Position numbers and translations under genes: made by a program
Shown here: one piece after another, positions 6,102-7,430 of the stretch
Layout: every line of letters starts with the position of its first letter
Numbering within the stretch: the stretch's first letter is position 1
NCBI GenBank assembly: GCA_002386405.1
Contig: DGIP01000161.1
Coordinates: 1 to 7,430, forward strand
Direction of reading: 5' to 3'
Source: Stenotrophomonas maltophilia
GTDB lineage: Bacteria > Pseudomonadota > Gammaproteobacteria > Xanthomonadales > Xanthomonadaceae
DNA length: 7,430 bases
Notes under the pieces: model-generated
Databases searched by the model: none
Told to the model about the DNA's origin: nothing
What the model saw: only the letters and a program-made list of their open reading frames with translations

Positions 6102-7430
6102 TCAGCGGACATGCTCGAACAGCGTGGCCCAGCCGCGCGCCGCCGCCTGCTCCTGCATGCGCCCGGGGTTGATCTGGCGCAGGTGGAACTGCATCCGCGT
6201 GCTGCCGGGCGTGGCCACCGCCCCATACATCTCGGCCAGGGTTTCGGCGCGGCTGTCCCCGGCCCCGGGGGCGCGGGCCGCCGCCCGGCTGAAGTAGCGC
6301 GAGCCGAACAGGTTGTTCACCCACTGGTTGAACCTGGACAGCTTCTTGAACAGCATCAGGCCGAAGTTGGGGTCGTACAGCAGGTATTCGCGCCGCCCAT
6401 TGCCCAGCACCACCACCGCGCAGGCCATGCTGTGCTTGGCCCCGCTCAGGATGAACTGGCTGCTGCGCGCGGTGTTGGCCAGGAAATCGGCCAGCGCATC
6501 CACCCCGATCAACGACGCCGCCGACACCGAACCCGGCTGCAGCGCGGCCCCCTGCGCGTCGCGGACCACCGCGCGCAGTGCACTGGCGTGCGCGGTATCC
6601 GGCTCCCGGATCGCCCGCCGCAGCTGGTCCAGCACGTGGACTTCCTCGCCCTGCCCCATCGCCGTGGCCATGATCCGCGACAGGCCGGTGCACATCCCCG
6701 ACGCGGACAGGCCGTTGCCTTCGCCCAGCAGGGCCTGCGAAGCGGGAATGAACTCGCCCCCGGCGATGTACACCGAGTCGTGCACCACCTCGTTGACCAC
6801 GATGTAGTGCTCGGCGCGCAGCGTATTGTCCAGCCGCTCGATGATCACCGACAGCGCGCCCTGCTGCACCGGGTCGAGGTAGCCGGAGACGAACAGTTCC
6901 TTCATCTGCTGCAACGACACGGTTTCATGCGCTTCTTCGGGCGTCATCACCCGTTCCCAGTGATCCACCCCCCATCTGAAGTCCTGCGAGCTGCTGTCCA
7001 CCGAACGCGAGTGCGCCCGTTCCACCAGCGAGTTCAGCGAGCCCCGGTAGCTGCGTTCCACCGACTTGCGGCGCGAGCCGCTGTTGGGCGCGCCGCCACG
7101 CAGGCCCACATCGCTGTGCGGTTCCCACACGCCGTCGGCATTCAGTCGCACCGGCTGGTGGTAGAAGTTGCCCGGCTGCGGGTTCTGCAGCCGCCAGGTG
7201 CCGTGGGCGCGATCAAACGCCACCTCGTACGCGTGCCCAGCCTGGCCGATGTACTGCCGCCCCAGGTAGTCGTGCACGCCACTGTCGGCAGCCCGCGACC
7301 CGGCCAGCACCACCGGCTGGGCGTACCGCTCGGCCAGGTGTTCCAGCGGATCGACCGCCTGCTCCCATACCGGCGCCTGGAGCGCCGGTTGCAGCCGTGC
7401 GCCGTCGCGCGCGGCGAGCGCGACCAGCCG
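6102..7430 (-). CDS. C-terminal part of a large toxin/effector-like protein with a putative cysteine peptidase domain (start outside window)
   Basis: The frame is open from the right edge to a TGA at 6102-6104, giving 442 visible residues. The GTG at 7313 is just an internal codon. Residues are numbered here from the edge. About 55-113 (YLGRQYIGQAGHAYEVAFD, a WRLQNP strand, PVRLNADGVWEPHSDVGLRGG in part) resembles segments of the large dermonecrotic-toxin-like proteins of Pseudomonas (DUF6543 type), as I remember them. A Ser/Arg-rich linker (about 115-150) follows. The C-terminal region has SGMCTGLSRIM (C247), GAKHSMACAVVV (H333) and YLLYDPNFG (D353). This is the order and local context of a papain-like Cys-His-Asp triad, and DPNFG is close to the FDPNFGEF-type motif of YopT/AvrPphB (C58) peptidases. 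No transmembrane segment is obvious in the visible part. It lies 87 bp upstream of gltX on the same strand. Protease activity and a toxin role are inference. Alternatives are an inactive papain-fold domain or another toxin-associated family. Confidence 0.72.
   Translation of the reverse strand, partial: RLVALAARDGARLQPALQAPVWEQAVDPLEHLAERYAQPVVLAGSRAADSGVHDYLGRQYIGQAGHAYEVAFDRAHGTWRLQNPQPGNFYHQPVRLNADGVWEPHSDVGLRGGAPNSGSRRKSVERSYRGSLNSLVERAHSRSVDSSSQDFRWGVDHWERVMTPEEAHETVSLQQMKELFVSGYLDPVQQGALSVIIERLDNTLRAEHYIVVNEVVHDSVYIAGGEFIPASQALLGEGNGLSASGMCTGLSRIMATAMGQGEEVHVLDQLRRAIREPDTAHASALRAVVRDAQGAALQPGSVSAASLIGVDALADFLANTARSSQFILSGAKHSMACAVVVLGNGRREYLLYDPNFGLMLFKKLSRFNQWVNNLFGSRYFSRAAARAPGAGDSRAETLAEMYGAVATPGSTRMQFHLRQINPGRMQEQAAARGWATLFEHVR

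Noticed and set aside
5509..6693. Open frame on the - strand spanning the gltX/toxin-like gene junction
   Set aside because: It is out of frame with both well-supported genes and has Gly/Arg/Pro-rich composition without motifs.

Overview
The window is dense, very GC-rich bacterial DNA with short gaps and little non-coding sequence. The glutamyl-tRNA synthetase and the overall codon style resemble Xanthomonadaceae, most likely Stenotrophomonas or a close relative such as Xanthomonas. This assignment rests on remembered family sequences, not on a search.

Left part, + strand: the window opens inside an MFS permease, of which only the C-terminal half is present (2-601). After an 89-bp gap with two palindromes comes a TetR-type repressor (691-1257). 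It overlaps by one base a 14-segment DHA2/EmrB-like permease (1257-2909). Eight bases further on is an EmrA/HlyD-type periplasmic adaptor (2918-4096). These three form a compact repressor-pump-adaptor operon. The near-perfect inverted repeat just before the TetR start is the obvious candidate for the repressor's own operator. No outer-membrane TolC-type channel is encoded in the window.

Right part, - strand: reading leftwards, the window begins inside a large gene with no start in view (6102-7430). Its visible product has a segment resembling the large Pseudomonas-type dermonecrotic-toxin-like proteins and a C-terminal region with an apparent Cys-His-Asp triad, ending in a DPNFG motif as in YopT/AvrPphB-type (C58) cysteine peptidases. 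Then follow gltX (glutamyl-tRNA synthetase, 4611-6014) and, 16 bp later, zur (zinc uptake regulator of the Fur family, 4109-4594). Zur keeps every zinc ligand expected from E. coli Zur. The zur and adaptor genes converge with only 12 bp between their stops.

The pump operon and gltX-zur are ordinary. The right-edge gene is the most unusual item: a probable toxin or effector-like cysteine peptidase next to housekeeping genes. No CRISPR array, insertion sequence, tRNA or rRNA was seen.
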